Part shown: in pieces, positions 27,401-36,012 of the stretch
Numbering within the stretch: the first letter of the stretch is position 1
Layout of the letters: each line of letters opens with the position of its first letter
Assembly (NCBI GenBank): GCA_947586205.1
Contig: CANPXO010000004.1
Coordinates: forward strand, 1-46,116
DNA length: 46,116 bases
Origin: an uncultured Bacilli bacterium
GTDB lineage: Bacteria > Bacillota_I > Bacilli_A > RF39 > UBA660
Reading direction: 5' to 3'
Position numbers and translations under genes: made by a program
Notes under the pieces: model-generated
Seen by the model: only the letters and a program-made list of their open reading frames with translations
Databases searched by the model: none
What the model was told of the DNA's origin: nothing

Positions 27401-28103
27401 CAATTAAAGCTTCGTCTGTATTCTTCGTACTATCTTTTTCTAATGTATTGGTAATGTAATCATTTTCACCAAACACATGAGTAATGTCTTCGTTACTAGA
27501 TAGACCTAATGCACGTAAGAAAGTTGTTACTGGTACTTTTCTTGTACGGTCAATACGTACATAAACAACATCTCTTGCATCGGTCTCAAACTCTAACCAC
27601 GTTCCTTTGTTTGGAATCATCTCGCCTGTAATAATACGACGTCCATTCTTGTCAATTTCTCTTTTGAAATAAACACTTGGACTACGTACTAATTGGGATA
27701 CAATAACACGTTCTGCTCCATTAATAATAAATGTACCAGAATCGGTCATTAAAGGCATATCCCCTAGGAATATTTCCTGTTCTTTGACTTCACCAGTTTC
27801 ATGAATGAAAACACGTGCTTGCACCTTTAAAGGAGCGGCATAGTTTACCATTCTTTCCTTTGATTCTTTCACAGAGTATCTTGGAGTTTCTAAAGAATAA
27901 TCTCCAAAATCAATGGTTACATTTCCTGTAAAACTTTCCACAGGAAATAATTCATCAAAAACTTCTTTGATTCCCACCTCTAAGAAATCTTGATAACTCT
28001 TCTTTTGAATCTCCAAAAGATCTGAAAGTTCCATCGTATTTTTGCTTTTTGAAAAGCTACGTCTTGTTCTGTAATCTCCACATTTTTTTAGTTTATAAGC
28101 CAC
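24471..28103 (-). CDS. rpoB: RNA polymerase beta subunit
   Basis: Second large core subunit of RNA polymerase, 1210 aa. Recognisable parts are the rifampicin-pocket region ([31 protein letters not shown]), and the C-terminal [14 protein letters not shown] and [25 protein letters not shown]. In the rifampicin region the usual resistance-determining residues look wild type. The C-terminus is extended by a very acidic tail ([11 protein letters not shown]). The start is GTG with GGGGTGAG upstream. It follows an RsmC-like gene as in Bacillus. Confidence 0.98.
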   Translation of the reverse strand: MAYKLKKCGDYRTRRSFSKSKNTMELSDLLEIQKKSYQDFLEVGIKEVFDELFPVESFTGNVTIDFGDYSLETPRYSVKESKERMVNYAAPLKVQARVFIHETGEVKEQEIFLGDMPLMTDSGTFIINGAERVIVSQLVRSPSVYFKREIDKNGRRIITGEMIPNKGTWLEFETDARDVVYVRIDRTRKVPVTTFLRALGLSSNEDITHVFGENDYITNTLEKDSTKNTDEALIDIFEKLRPGEPATLDSAKNQLITRFFDHFRYDLAKVGRYKFNKKLNVCDRLVGCTLAEDITDENNKVVAKSGTLVTKEVLESIKPALKAGFGLHKVLIHEELDQYDQIQEIKVFDKVNTEKVISIIGVDTSIDERRLTIPDIYASVNYYLNLHAGIGNTDEIDNLGNRRVRQVGELIENQFRVGMARMERVIRERMTTQETTDITPKSLINIRPVTAVLKEFFGSSQLSKFMDQINPIAELTDKRRLSSLGPGGLSRDRAGMDVRDVNASHYGRICPVESPEGQNIGLITSLAGYAKVNEYGFIMTPYRRVTNGIVDLDDVVYMTADEEADYYISEANIALGENNEILEKEVIVRYNGDNVMISKDKVNFVDVSPSQVVSITTSCIPFLNYDDANRTLMGSNMQRQAVPLLKSEAPIVGTGVECVAAKYSGSTIVAKADGVVEYADAKQIIVKNAKGKDVYHLANYEGNNAGSCTNHIPLVHKGDKIKMGQVIADGPSTDQGELALGKNMTVAFMTYNGFNYEDAVILNERLVKEDVYTSLHIEMYEIECRDTKLGPEEITRDIPNVGEEARKNLDADGIVRIGTEVKEGDILVGKVTPKGVQELTSEEKLLHAIFGEKTREVRDTSLRVEHGAAGIIHDVKVYTKENSDELPAGVFKIIRVYIIQKRKIQVGDKMSGRHGNKGVISLVLPEEDMPYLPDGTPVDVMLNPLGVPSRMNIGQILEVHLGMAGKKLGVHYATPVFDGANIEDIHEEMKEAGMPEDGKVTLINGRTGEPFENKVNVGVMYMVKLHHMVDDKLHARATGPYSLVTQQPLGGKAQFGGQRFGEMEVWALYAYGAAHVLQEILTIKSDDVIGRVKVYEALVKGKTVNQAGVPESFRVLIKEFQALGLNVQIINNNDEVLDLKEIEKEEDKEDIIKIDEIDLNSEPIEEPPLPEEEAPTEETEEEEEDEFEGDSLDDLEFPGDAYIDSDGEVE

Positions 28104-28201
28104 AATCTCACCCCATCTAAATTTATTTTTTTTGGAAACACTACAGTGCTAGAAACTAACACGTCACCAATTTATAATTTAACACACTTTTACAAGATGT
28201 G

Positions 28202-28831
28202 TCAACAACTTTTTGCACACATTACGTAAAAACCTTTGGATGTTGCCATTTTTTCCACTTTATAGGTATTCTCTAAGATTTTAGAAATACTTTTGACTCC
28301 TTGGTCTTTTCGAATGACAAACCATAACTCACCTTCCTCATTCATATATTCTTTTGCTTTTTCTAACATTTCTAATACCACATTTTTTCCAGCTCGAATT
28401 GGTGGGTTCGTTACCACCAAATCAAATTTTCCTGTCACATTCTCATAGATATTACTTTCTGTGCATTTCCCTTCTACTTGATTTTCTTTTCGATTTTTCT
28501 CACATAAATGTAAAGCTCTTTTATTGACATCCACCATGGTAACCTCACCATTTAAAAGTTTACCTAGAACAATTCCAATAAAACCGTATCCACATCCCAC
28601 ATCTAATATTTTTAAATTTTGCTTTTTTCTTTTTTCTAAAATTGTTTCTACTAAAAGTTTACTTCCATAATCTATATGATTTTTGGAAAAAACTCCTAAA
28701 TCACTCCAAAAAGTGAAAACAGTATCTCCGTTTTCATAAGTGATTTGTCTCATTTCACTTTTGAGATTCGTATTATTTGTGAAGTAATGTTCCAAAAAAT
28801 CACCATTCATTTCCTCTTTTTTTGACTGCAT
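28202..28831 (-). CDS. RsmC-like class I SAM methyltransferase (YbxB family)
   Basis: A 209-aa methyltransferase. Motif I is ILDVGCGYGFIGIVLG and the catalytic NPPY-type motif is VVTNPPIRAGK, which is specific to the RsmC family that makes m2G in 16S rRNA. It is single-domain, like Bacillus YbxB. The gene order ybxB-rpoB-rpoC is conserved in Firmicutes, although rplL does not precede it here. No clear ribosome site precedes ATG 28831, and an in-frame ATG seven codons later is possible. It probably shares transcripts with rpoBC. Confidence 0.88.
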   Translation of the reverse strand: MQSKKEEMNGDFLEHYFTNNTNLKSEMRQITYENGDTVFTFWSDLGVFSKNHIDYGSKLLVETILEKRKKQNLKILDVGCGYGFIGIVLGKLLNGEVTMVDVNKRALHLCEKNRKENQVEGKCTESNIYENVTGKFDLVVTNPPIRAGKNVVLEMLEKAKEYMNEEGELWFVIRKDQGVKSISKILENTYKVEKMATSKGFYVMCAKSC

Positions 28832-28849
28832 TTAAAAGTTTATGAACTC

Positions 28850-28878
28850 ATTCTACTATATTTTCTTTCTTTTGTAAA
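28850..28878 (-). promoter_or_regulatory. Promoter of the methyltransferase-rpoBC operon
   Basis: TTTACA, 17-bp spacer, TAGAAT. A second TTGACA overlaps the methyltransferase stop (28202-28207), but its -10 is poorly placed. Confidence 0.6.
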
Positions 28879-28925
28879 GAGAAAATGTGGGGAAAAATAT
28901 TGCATTTGTTACAATCTTTTTTTAA

Positions 28926-28956
28926 TCAAAAAGCACATAAGATTTTAAACTTATGT
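28926..28956 (-). terminator. Terminator of the large pseudopilin gene
   Basis: ACATAAG/CTTATGT stem with an 8-nt loop, then GCTTTTTGATT on the minus strand. Confidence 0.78.
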
Positions 28957-28970
28957 ACTTCATTTGAAAA

Positions 28971-30920
28971 TTAGCAATAATTCTTTCTAGCTACTGTACA
29001 TTGTTGACTACAACTTGTATCATTGCAATCATACAAAGCATCAGGGCTTTGTGCACAACCAGCAGCAGTACAACTAGGCGTGCATTTGCAACAACTCCTT
29101 CCTGTACTACAACTTGTGTAATGGGAGCCAGCATCTCCACAATCTTGTCCAGTTACACGACTTATATATCTTCTTGAAATATATCTACTTCCTGTTCCAC
29201 AACTACCCTGACAAGAACCACTGCTTTCGCTTATATATGTAAATTGTGAATCACAACAACTTACTGTATTACAACTTTGTGAATCTTCATCTGTATGAGT
29301 TCCACATGAAGTTCTATGATCATATGCACTTTGATAATAGACATCTCTAGTTTGTGTTCCTCCATTACATGTTGCACTACAAGATTTCCAAGATCCTTCA
29401 CCAGATCTTTCTATGCTGCTGCAACAATTTGTTGGCTGTGGACAATGTGGATGCAATGTTCTTGTATCACAAACATCCCCTAAATATTTATCAAAAGATG
29501 AATCATATTGATTATAATAGTTATTTCCACACGCTGGACATGAATTACTTGTATTTGATTGTTCAATCCATCCTGTTTGTGCACTGCATCTCGCATAGAC
29601 TGTATAATTTTGTTGAGCATTCTTGGTATTTCCTGCTTTGTCTCTTATGGATACATATACCGTTCGAACTTGTCCGTCATAATCCCCATTAAATTTTAAT
29701 AATTGTTCTGTTTCTTCATATTTTTCCCATGTACAATCTCTTAAATATCCTGTTTGAGAGATACACATCTCTAAATTTTCTTTTCCATCATCGTCATCAG
29801 CCTGAATTTTTATTTTGACATTTAAATCATTGTATCCTGGTGATGAAGATTTCACTGTGACACCATTGATTTTTGGAATCTCACTGTCCACCCGATCAAT
29901 ATGAATTTGATTTCTTTCACTTCTTAAATCATCATCACTACTTACATTTCCTACTTTATCTTTTACACATATATAATATGTTTTATTGCTTCCATCTGCT
30001 CTTAAATACTCTGTTTGAATGCCTTCTGATGCACTTTTGTATCCACTTATATTACTACATGTATTTGTTCCAATATTATCTGCTATTGCATACTCTTTAA
30101 TTCCACTTCCAGATCCATCTGTGAGTTCAAAGGTCACTCTTCTTGCTCCACTCGTATTTGTATCATTATTTACTGTAACACTTCCTTCTGTCACTGTTGG
30201 TCTTTGGATATCTAATAATACTTTTGTTGATAAATTATTCACAAGAGAAGCTCCACTTTCATTTAATACTATTTTTACTTGTAATCTCACTTCTATATTT
30301 TTGATCCCATTTTCATAGGCTTCTATTAAATATTTTTGACATTCATCTAGATTGTTCTCTTGTGTACTACAATTTAGTTGAGCTTGTCCACTCCATGAGA
30401 TTTCACTTATTATTCCTTTCCTTTCGTATTCTGGTTTTAACCGATATCTTACATTCACTTTACTTTCTTTTAACCATGTATTTTCATTTTCTCTTGGTAT
30501 TTCTTGTCCATTTGTATTTTCTAAATACAGTTCCACCATTCCAAATAAGTTTTCTAGGTATTGTTCTTCATAACATTCATGACTTTCTGTAATACTTGCT
30601 TCATAACTTCCATTTTGATACTGCATTGTTATAATATCACAAGACATATCTCGTCCACTTACAGGATCCTTATATTCTCCTAGTTCACTATCGGAAGATA
30701 ATACTCCTGCTTCTATTAATGTCTTCACATCAAAAACGCTTTTGCCTGTTTCTTCAGCATATTTTTCACTTTTCGCTTTTAATTCCTCTATTTTTGTTTC
30801 TGACATACTTTGATTTATATTTGCAGATATTGTTAAATATACTGGCACAGAAACACCAATTAATAATCCTAGTATAGCAATCACTGCTAAAAGTTCTATT
30901 AATGTAAATCCTCTTTTCAT
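28971..30920 (-). CDS. Giant pseudopilin with Ig-like and thrombospondin type-1-like domains
   Basis: A 649-aa protein with a class III prepilin signal MKRG/FTLIELLAVIAILGLLIG. Residues 40-110 look like a usual pilin head. Residues about 150-440 form beta-rich Ig-like units (IDRVDSEIPKINGVTVKS, TVYVSIRDKAGNT). The last 205 residues contain 26 cysteines by my count. Residues 511-555 match the TSP1 pattern: WKSCSATCNGGTQTR, then C539, and SQSCNTVSC. A second, Trp-less unit follows at 570-610 (CQGSCGTGSR...C...C...C). It should be exported and displayed on a pilus or pseudopilus, probably as an adhesin. AGGTGAG precedes the ATG. It is monocistronic. No other pilus-assembly gene is adjacent. Confidence 0.82.
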   Translation of the reverse strand: MKRGFTLIELLAVIAILGLLIGVSVPVYLTISANINQSMSETKIEELKAKSEKYAEETGKSVFDVKTLIEAGVLSSDSELGEYKDPVSGRDMSCDIITMQYQNGSYEASITESHECYEEQYLENLFGMVELYLENTNGQEIPRENENTWLKESKVNVRYRLKPEYERKGIISEISWSGQAQLNCSTQENNLDECQKYLIEAYENGIKNIEVRLQVKIVLNESGASLVNNLSTKVLLDIQRPTVTEGSVTVNNDTNTSGARRVTFELTDGSGSGIKEYAIADNIGTNTCSNISGYKSASEGIQTEYLRADGSNKTYYICVKDKVGNVSSDDDLRSERNQIHIDRVDSEIPKINGVTVKSSSPGYNDLNVKIKIQADDDDGKENLEMCISQTGYLRDCTWEKYEETEQLLKFNGDYDGQVRTVYVSIRDKAGNTKNAQQNYTVYARCSAQTGWIEQSNTSNSCPACGNNYYNQYDSSFDKYLGDVCDTRTLHPHCPQPTNCCSSIERSGEGSWKSCSATCNGGTQTRDVYYQSAYDHRTSCGTHTDEDSQSCNTVSCCDSQFTYISESSGSCQGSCGTGSRYISRRYISRVTGQDCGDAGSHYTSCSTGRSCCKCTPSCTAAGCAQSPDALYDCNDTSCSQQCTVARKNYC

Positions 30921-30948
30921 ACTCTCACCTATTCTCTTTTACTCTTTC

Positions 30949-30976
30949 ATTGTATCATAAAAATAAATTTTTCCAA
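30949..30976 (-). promoter_or_regulatory. Promoter of the large pseudopilin gene
   Basis: TTGGAA, 16-bp spacer, TACAAT with TGA upstream, inside the 68-bp gap after ftsK. Confidence 0.6.
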
Positions 30977-30999
30977 AGAAAAACTGGATTATTCTCCAG
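30972..30999 (-). terminator. Terminator of ftsK/spoIIIE
   Basis: CTGGA/TCCAG stem with a 6-nt loop and TTTTTCTTT, overlapping the ftsK stop. Confidence 0.75.
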
Positions 31000-33256
31000 G
31001 ATTTTCATTATTTTCAAGTTTTACTAATACTTCTCTAGGTTTCGATCCATTTTGAGGTCCAATAATTCCTCGTTCTTCTAATAAATCCACAATACGAGCT
31101 GCACGGTTATAGCCAAAACGGAATCTTCTTTGAAGAAGGGATGCACTAATCTTACCTGTTTGAATGGCAAATTCCACAACTTCTTGGTACATTGGATCAT
31201 CGTATTCTTCTGCGTCTCCCCCTCCAGAGTGTGATGAAGTAGTTTCTGTTTGAATTTCACTTAAGGATTCATCATAACTAGCTTGTTGTTGTTTACATAC
31301 ATGGTCAATGAGCCTCCTGATTTCATCATCGGAAATATAACATCCTTGAATACGAATTGGTGTATTTTCACCCATTGGTTGAAAGAGCATATCACCTTTT
31401 CCAAGAAGTTTCTCGGCTCCACCACAATCTAAAATGGTTCGAGAGTCAATTTGACTTGCTACAGAGAATGCAATACGAGATGGAATATTGGTTTTAATAA
31501 CACCTGTGATAACATCGGTACTAGGTCTTTGAGTCGCGACAATCAAATGAATTCCAGCTGCACGAGCAAGTTGAGTAATTCTCATAATGGAGTCTTCGAC
31601 TTCTTTTCTTGCTGCAATCATCAAATCTGCCATTTCATCAACAATCACAACTATGTAATGCATTCTAGGTCTTGGATTCTCAGGATGACGAGCATTTTCT
31701 TCATCAATCTTTTTATTGTAATCGCCAATATTTTTGACTCCGTTATCCGCAAGTTCATGATATCTTCGGTCCATTTCGACAACCACTTTTTGTAAGGTTG
31801 CACTTGCTCTTTTCGGGTCTACCACGACTGGACAAAGTAAATGAGGAACTCCATTATAATTTGATAATTCTACTTGTTTTGGGTCTACCAACACAAGTTT
31901 CACTTCATCAGGCCGATAACGCATCAAAATAGATGCAATAATACTATTCACACAGACAGATTTACCAGAACCAGTAGAACCAGCAATGAGTAAGTGAGGC
32001 ATCTTTGACAAATCACAAATTCTTGGTGTACCCATAATATCTTTTCCTAAGGCAACTAAAATGCCACCTTTACTTTCTAACATTTCTTTACTTGCTAAAA
32101 TTTCTTTAATCTTTACAGCTGAAATGGCTTGATTTGGAATTTCAATACCAATCGTACTTTTTCCAGGAATTGGCGCTTCTATACGAACATCTTTGGCAGC
32201 TAAAGCCAAAGCAATTTCTTTATTAATAGATACAATACGACTTACTTTTGTTCCACTTGGTACCACGACTTCAAACTGAGTCACAGATGGCCCCATATGA
32301 ATATCAACGACTTTACCTGTAATTTGGAAATCATTTAAAACTCTTTCTAGATTTTGTTTATTATTAATTAAGAATTGGTTGGAATTTGTCTTTTTGCTTA
32401 CCACTGGATTATCTAAAATCTTCATATCAGGAAGTTTATAATTTGGATTACTTACATTTGATTTGCTCTCTTCTTGAGGAGTCTCTACCACAGGTTCTTT
32501 AGGAGGCTCAGAAAATTGTTTTAATTCTTCCATACTATTTATGACAATCGCTTTACTAGATGGTTCTTCTTCCTCACCCATCAACCTTTTTTCTAGAGCT
32601 TTTTCTCTTCTTGTCACGTCATCTTCGACAGACCCTTCTTCACTCTCTTCCGCAAGGTCTTTCACGTGACGTATTTTATTCCAAAGATTTGATAATATCT
32701 CAGATAAATTGACATTAAAGAGTAACACAACTCCAAAAAGAGTCACGAATGCTAACACAACATAAGTTCCTGTCTCATCAAATAAAGCATCGGATGCAAA
32801 AGCAAATACGGCCCCGATGATACCTCCACCAATCGCGATTGAAGAAAGTCCAGAACTTGATAAAGCCGAGTGACTATCCATAGAATTCACTCTTGCACCA
32901 TAGTTTTTAATTGTTTCTTCAAAAATATCAGATGCACTTTCACATTCCCGAATAAAAGTTAAATGACTAAATACTAAGACTACAATGAGTAAAAGATAGA
33001 AACCAATATATTTTTGTTGAAAAAAATTTGGTAACTTTCTTTTAATTAACATAAAGAATCCTAAATATAAAACAAAAATTAAAATAAGTGGCCACCACTC
33101 CCCTGCAAGAAACATAGCAAATTTTTTTAGTAATGCTCCAACAGGTCCAAAACCAAAGCCAATCAAACCTATAAGAATTAAAATGAGTCCAGTGAGTTCT
33201 ACACTGAATGTCATATTTTTGGTATTTTCACTTGTTCCTTTTTTCTTCTTTGCCAT
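30989..33256 (-). CDS. ftsK: FtsK/SpoIIIE-family DNA translocase
   Basis: A membrane-anchored motor that pumps chromosomal DNA through the closing septum. The N-terminal part has about four membrane segments. The motor has Walker A (HLLIAGSTGSGKSVCVNS) and Walker B (YIVVIVDEMADLM). The C-terminal gamma winged helix (QRRFRFGYNRAARIVDLLEERG) reads orienting sequences. ATG 33256 (MAKKKKGTSE) is chosen because the promoter's -10 lies at 33276-33281, so the track start is upstream of the RNA start. It is 755 aa, normal for SpoIIIE-type proteins. Monocistronic. Confidence 0.96.
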   Translation of the reverse strand: MAKKKKGTSENTKNMTFSVELTGLILILIGLIGFGFGPVGALLKKFAMFLAGEWWPLILIFVLYLGFFMLIKRKLPNFFQQKYIGFYLLLIVVLVFSHLTFIRECESASDIFEETIKNYGARVNSMDSHSALSSSGLSSIAIGGGIIGAVFAFASDALFDETGTYVVLAFVTLFGVVLLFNVNLSEILSNLWNKIRHVKDLAEESEEGSVEDDVTRREKALEKRLMGEEEEPSSKAIVINSMEELKQFSEPPKEPVVETPQEESKSNVSNPNYKLPDMKILDNPVVSKKTNSNQFLINNKQNLERVLNDFQITGKVVDIHMGPSVTQFEVVVPSGTKVSRIVSINKEIALALAAKDVRIEAPIPGKSTIGIEIPNQAISAVKIKEILASKEMLESKGGILVALGKDIMGTPRICDLSKMPHLLIAGSTGSGKSVCVNSIIASILMRYRPDEVKLVLVDPKQVELSNYNGVPHLLCPVVVDPKRASATLQKVVVEMDRRYHELADNGVKNIGDYNKKIDEENARHPENPRPRMHYIVVIVDEMADLMIAARKEVEDSIMRITQLARAAGIHLIVATQRPSTDVITGVIKTNIPSRIAFSVASQIDSRTILDCGGAEKLLGKGDMLFQPMGENTPIRIQGCYISDDEIRRLIDHVCKQQQASYDESLSEIQTETTSSHSGGGDAEEYDDPMYQEVVEFAIQTGKISASLLQRRFRFGYNRAARIVDLLEERGIIGPQNGSKPREVLVKLENNENPGE

Positions 33257-33275
33257 ACTTATCTTCACCATAAAC

Positions 33276-33304
33276 ATTATATCGAAAGATAAAAAAAGTG
33301 TCAA
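33276..33304 (-). promoter_or_regulatory. Promoter of ftsK/spoIIIE
   Basis: TTGACA, 17-bp spacer, TATAAT: a consensus sigma-A promoter. It rules out the track's longer start for ftsK. Confidence 0.9.
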
Positions 33305-33323
33305 ACTTTGAACACACTTTTTT
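33291..33323 (-). terminator. Terminator of the phosphatidyltransferase-HD gene
   Basis: AAAAGTGT/ACACTTTT stem with a T-run on the minus strand. Its loop and 3' arm overlap the -35 of the ftsK promoter. Confidence 0.75.
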
Positions 33324-33331
33324 ACATTTTT

Positions 33332-34411
33332 TTACTCTTTTGTTTTTTTTCTTTTCTTTTTCTTTTTTTCTTCTGTTTCTTCTAAGTTTTCTGGGTCTCC
33401 TATTTTCAAGAAAATCTTAGCAAGGGCAATGGGGTGCATCACAAATTCAATCGAATCTGCTTTATCAACAAGTGTAATAAGCCAAGCTTCTTTACTTCTA
33501 GGGAGTTTTTTATTCACTGGAAACATATGGGTAAGCATAATTTCTTCTACTTTTGGAGTTACAACTTTGGTTCCAAAGACTCTCTTTGCATTATCCACTG
33601 CATTTTTCGCATGAGTAAACGCATGTTTTTCAAAAAATTTTTTTCTTTCTTTGTCATATTGCCAAGGTTTCTCATAAAAATCATGTAACATTCCGGCAAC
33701 AGCTAAGCTTTTATAATCTAAGGAATATCTTTTTCCAATTTTATAACAATCAAATGCGACTTTAGAAACATGTTCATAAACAGATTCATGTATATGATGG
33801 GGATATTTTTTCCTTTTTTGAAATTCTTCATTTTCAATAATAGGTTTGACTAATTCAAGAAATTCTTTACGTTCTTTATCTCTTTCTTTTTGTATTTCTT
33901 CTTTGGTTCTTCCTTTATAATAAAGATAACAACATAATGTTAGAATTTGTAAAATAAAAGTAATGATAATAAATATTTGAATCGGAATCCATGGAATTAT
34001 CATAGCTAAAAAGCCAAAAAGAATCGTTAAGAAAATAGCCCAAGTTTTAATTTTACCAATCAGTAAAGATGCGACAACTCCTTTTTTAAAATAAAAATAT
34101 AAATTAATACAAGCAATCACACATTCTAAAAGAAGTAAATAGAAATAAGCATGATTTTTAATCACTAATAAAATCAGTAAACTAATTGCCAATGTCTTAT
34201 CGGCAACCGTATCTAACTTCGCACCAAATGCACTTGTGACTTTCCATTTTCTTGCTAAAAAGCCATCTAAAAAATCAGTAAAAGAAATGATTCCCACGAC
34301 AACAATTAAAAGCCAATAATGATTCGTTAATCCTAAATAAATTATCATAGGTGTACATATAATTCTTAACGATGTTAAACAATTAGGAATATATTTTTTT
34401 ATGCTTTTCAT
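33332..34411 (-). CDS. CDP-alcohol phosphatidyltransferase fused to an HD hydrolase domain
   Basis: A 359-aa two-domain protein. Residues 1-165 are a CDP-alcohol phosphatidyltransferase (PgsA/Cls-II type) with five to six membrane segments and a complete motif: D46, D49-G50, A53-R54, G63, D67, D71 (DFLDGFLARKW...GAKLDTVAD). After a charged linker, residues about 205-330 form an HD phosphohydrolase with H214, H243-D244 (AGMLHDFYEKPW), H295 and D316. The C-terminus is Lys-rich. A separate full PgsA is at 43.7 kb, so this is a paralogue. It could make a phospholipid and remove a phosphate, or be a nucleotide-controlled synthase; both are inference. GGAGAG precedes the ATG. Confidence 0.85.
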   Translation of the reverse strand: MKSIKKYIPNCLTSLRIICTPMIIYLGLTNHYWLLIVVVGIISFTDFLDGFLARKWKVTSAFGAKLDTVADKTLAISLLILLVIKNHAYFYLLLLECVIACINLYFYFKKGVVASLLIGKIKTWAIFLTILFGFLAMIIPWIPIQIFIIITFILQILTLCCYLYYKGRTKEEIQKERDKERKEFLELVKPIIENEEFQKRKKYPHHIHESVYEHVSKVAFDCYKIGKRYSLDYKSLAVAGMLHDFYEKPWQYDKERKKFFEKHAFTHAKNAVDNAKRVFGTKVVTPKVEEIMLTHMFPVNKKLPRSKEAWLITLVDKADSIEFVMHPIALAKIFLKIGDPENLEETEEKKKKKRKKTKE

Positions 34412-34433
34412 AACTCATAACTCTCCGTACTTT

Positions 34434-34462
34434 AGTTTACTCGCTTTTTATCGATTTGACAA
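34434..34462 (-). promoter_or_regulatory. Promoter of the phosphatidyltransferase-HD gene
   Basis: TTGTCA, 17-bp spacer, TAAACT. Its -35 overlaps the -35 of the divergent kinase-like gene almost exactly. Confidence 0.55.
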
Positions 34463-34484
34463 GTAAAAATAAAAGTGTTATAAT
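34456..34484 (+). promoter_or_regulatory. Promoter of the kinase-like gene
   Basis: TTGACA, 17-bp spacer, TATAAT: full consensus, 27 bp before the start codon. Confidence 0.9.
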
Positions 34485-34511
34485 ATTTGGCAACAAAAGG
34501 GGGTTTTGAAT

Positions 34512-35333
34512 ATGAATGCGATTTATATAACACCAGAAGATTTAAAAAAAGAAATTGGTCATGGAACAGATGGCGCGGTTTATAAATATAATTCTAAATA
34601 TTATGTTAAGTTGTATCATGCCTATGTAAGGGATATTTTAACGCAAGAAAAAACTTCATTAGAAGAAACAAAAATCTATCAAAAAAATTCATCTACTATT
34701 CATTTGGTTTCTGAACCGCTTACTTATTATTCTTATAAAGAAGAAGAAATTAGAGTTAGACCAAAAGAAGCAATTTATTTAGCCATGAAAAGACAAGAAA
34801 ATGTTCATAGAAATTATCTTCCTCAAGCTCCTGTTTATTTAAATCATCGATTTGCAGGCTGTTTACTTAGAAAAGTATCTGGTATTTCAATTCATAAACT
34901 TATGGGCCTTCCTCAAAATCTAAAAAGAAAAATTATGTATGAGGTTCTTCTTGATATTGAAGAACTTTTACAAAATAATATTTATCCTGTTGATTTAGCA
35001 AATAGTCCTTATGCAAATACAATTGGTTTTGAAAAAGGACATTCACATATTTTAGTAAATCCTATTAATTTACATACTCATATTATTGATTTAGATGGAA
35101 AATCAACTATTTACACTGAAAAAAGAAATGAAGAACATTATACTCATACTTTAAATACTTTAAATATTTTATTTTTAGAATTCTTCTATCATCTTTCTTA
35201 TGATGACTATGAAACAGAAGATGAACTTTTAAGTAATTTAGAAGAATTAAAAATTCCATCTACTTATCAAAAAGATTTAGTTAATGGAACTTTATCTATT
35301 CCTAAAATAAAAGAATTAATAAAAGAAAAATAA
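34512..35333 (+). CDS. Protein-kinase-fold protein of unknown function
   Basis: A 273-aa protein with kinase-like landmarks: a glycine-rich loop followed by an invariant-Lys-type strand (IGHGTDGAVYKYNSKYYVKLYH), and a DFG-like metal site (HIIDLDGKSTIY). The catalytic-loop HRD is not obvious; IYPVDLANSPYANTIG may replace it. There is no membrane segment. It might be an aminoglycoside/HipA-like or atypical Ser/Thr kinase, or a pseudokinase. ATG 34512 with GGGGG upstream is preferred to the track's TTG. A consensus promoter drives it divergently from the phosphatidyltransferase-HD gene. Its codons are even more AT-rich than its neighbours. Confidence 0.7.
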   Translation: MNAIYITPEDLKKEIGHGTDGAVYKYNSKYYVKLYHAYVRDILTQEKTSLEETKIYQKNSSTIHLVSEPLTYYSYKEEEIRVRPKEAIYLAMKRQENVHRNYLPQAPVYLNHRFAGCLLRKVSGISIHKLMGLPQNLKRKIMYEVLLDIEELLQNNIYPVDLANSPYANTIGFEKGHSHILVNPINLHTHIIDLDGKSTIYTEKRNEEHYTHTLNTLNILFLEFFYHLSYDDYETEDELLSNLEELKIPSTYQKDLVNGTLSIPKIKELIKEK

Positions 35334-35363
35334 AATTCCTATTTTGTTTCTAAAACAGAGAAA

Positions 35364-35390
35364 AAGAAATACTTGTTATAAATATTTCTT
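35364..35390 (-). terminator. Terminator of the helical-bundle gene
   Basis: AAGAAATA/TATTTCTT stem with TTTTTCTC on the minus strand, overlapping the end of the gene. Confidence 0.6.
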
Positions 35391-35801
35391 AAACTCATCT
35401 AAACTACGATGTTCAAATTCAATTAAATTCTCTATCATAGGAATAATCTTTTTATCTTTTCCTTCATAATGATTTTTTAATTCTTCTAGTTGTACTAAAC
35501 CTTTATTGGTTCCTTCTATCATCATTTTGGCAATATGAGAATCTGTATTATCCATCATCATTTTCATATTTACCATCATATCACTTTCCATGTGAACTAA
35601 AGCTCCTAGTTCTTTATCTTCGACATGATATTTTTTACATAATGGTGTTAAAGCATGTTTAATACTATCATATTGTTTCTTTTGTTTTAGAACTACTTCT
35701 AATAAATCATGGGATTTAATTTTATCTTTAATACTTTCTATTCCTACAACACCCATTTCTACATTTTGATGTAGTTTTAAAATTGTTTCTCTTTCTTCCA
35801 T
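35376..35801 (-). CDS. Uncharacterised helical-bundle protein
   Basis: A 141-aa all-helical protein rich in Met, His and Glu (HMESDMMVNMKMMMDNTDSHIAKMMIEGTN). It resembles a widespread but unnamed Firmicutes family that looks like a four-helix, ferritin-like bundle. Paired Glu/His positions (GALVHMESD, SHIAKM, EFEHRS) could bind metal. It has no signal or membrane segment. ATG 35801 with GGTGA upstream is preferred over the track's ATG four codons earlier. A role in metal or redox handling is only a guess. Confidence 0.68.
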   Translation of the reverse strand: MEERETILKLHQNVEMGVVGIESIKDKIKSHDLLEVVLKQKKQYDSIKHALTPLCKKYHVEDKELGALVHMESDMMVNMKMMMDNTDSHIAKMMIEGTNKGLVQLEELKNHYEGKDKKIIPMIENLIEFEHRSLDEFKKYL

Positions 35802-35870
35802 ATTAATCACCATTTATAATATGAAACACTTTATTCTAAAATATTCTTTTTTCAAATTACTTAAAACCAC

Positions 35871-35899
35871 TTGAATTTTTATTTTATTTTTGGTATACT
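35871..35899 (+). promoter_or_regulatory. Unit 1 antitoxin RNA promoter
   Basis: TTGAAT, 17-bp spacer, TATACT with TGG upstream. Confidence 0.75.
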
Positions 35900-35905
35900 G
35901 TATAC

Positions 35906-36012
35906 AGATGAAGGAAACTTCATAAAATAAAAAGGAAGCATTTCAGTTTTGATACGCTGAATGCCTACCTACAAAGACGTAGACATTTACATTTCTGTAA
36001 GTGTCATTTCTT
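35906..36012 (+). ncRNA. Unit 1 antisense (antitoxin) RNA
   Basis: About 107 nt, from the TATACT promoter through TGAAGgaaaCTTCA, then a CATTTCAG...CTGAATG hairpin, to the terminator GACATTTAC/GTAAGTGTC. Its 3' part is complementary to the end of the toxin 1 mRNA, including the stop codon. Confidence 0.68.

Noticed and set aside
28176-28207. rpoB-proximal promoter with TTGACA at 28202-28207
   Set aside because: The best -10 (TAAATT) gives a 20-bp spacer; it is kept only as a note under the upstream promoter.
29354-30592. Several His/Leu/Phe-rich plus-strand ORFs (76-112 aa)
   Set aside because: They are shadows of the large pseudopilin gene, without ribosome sites.
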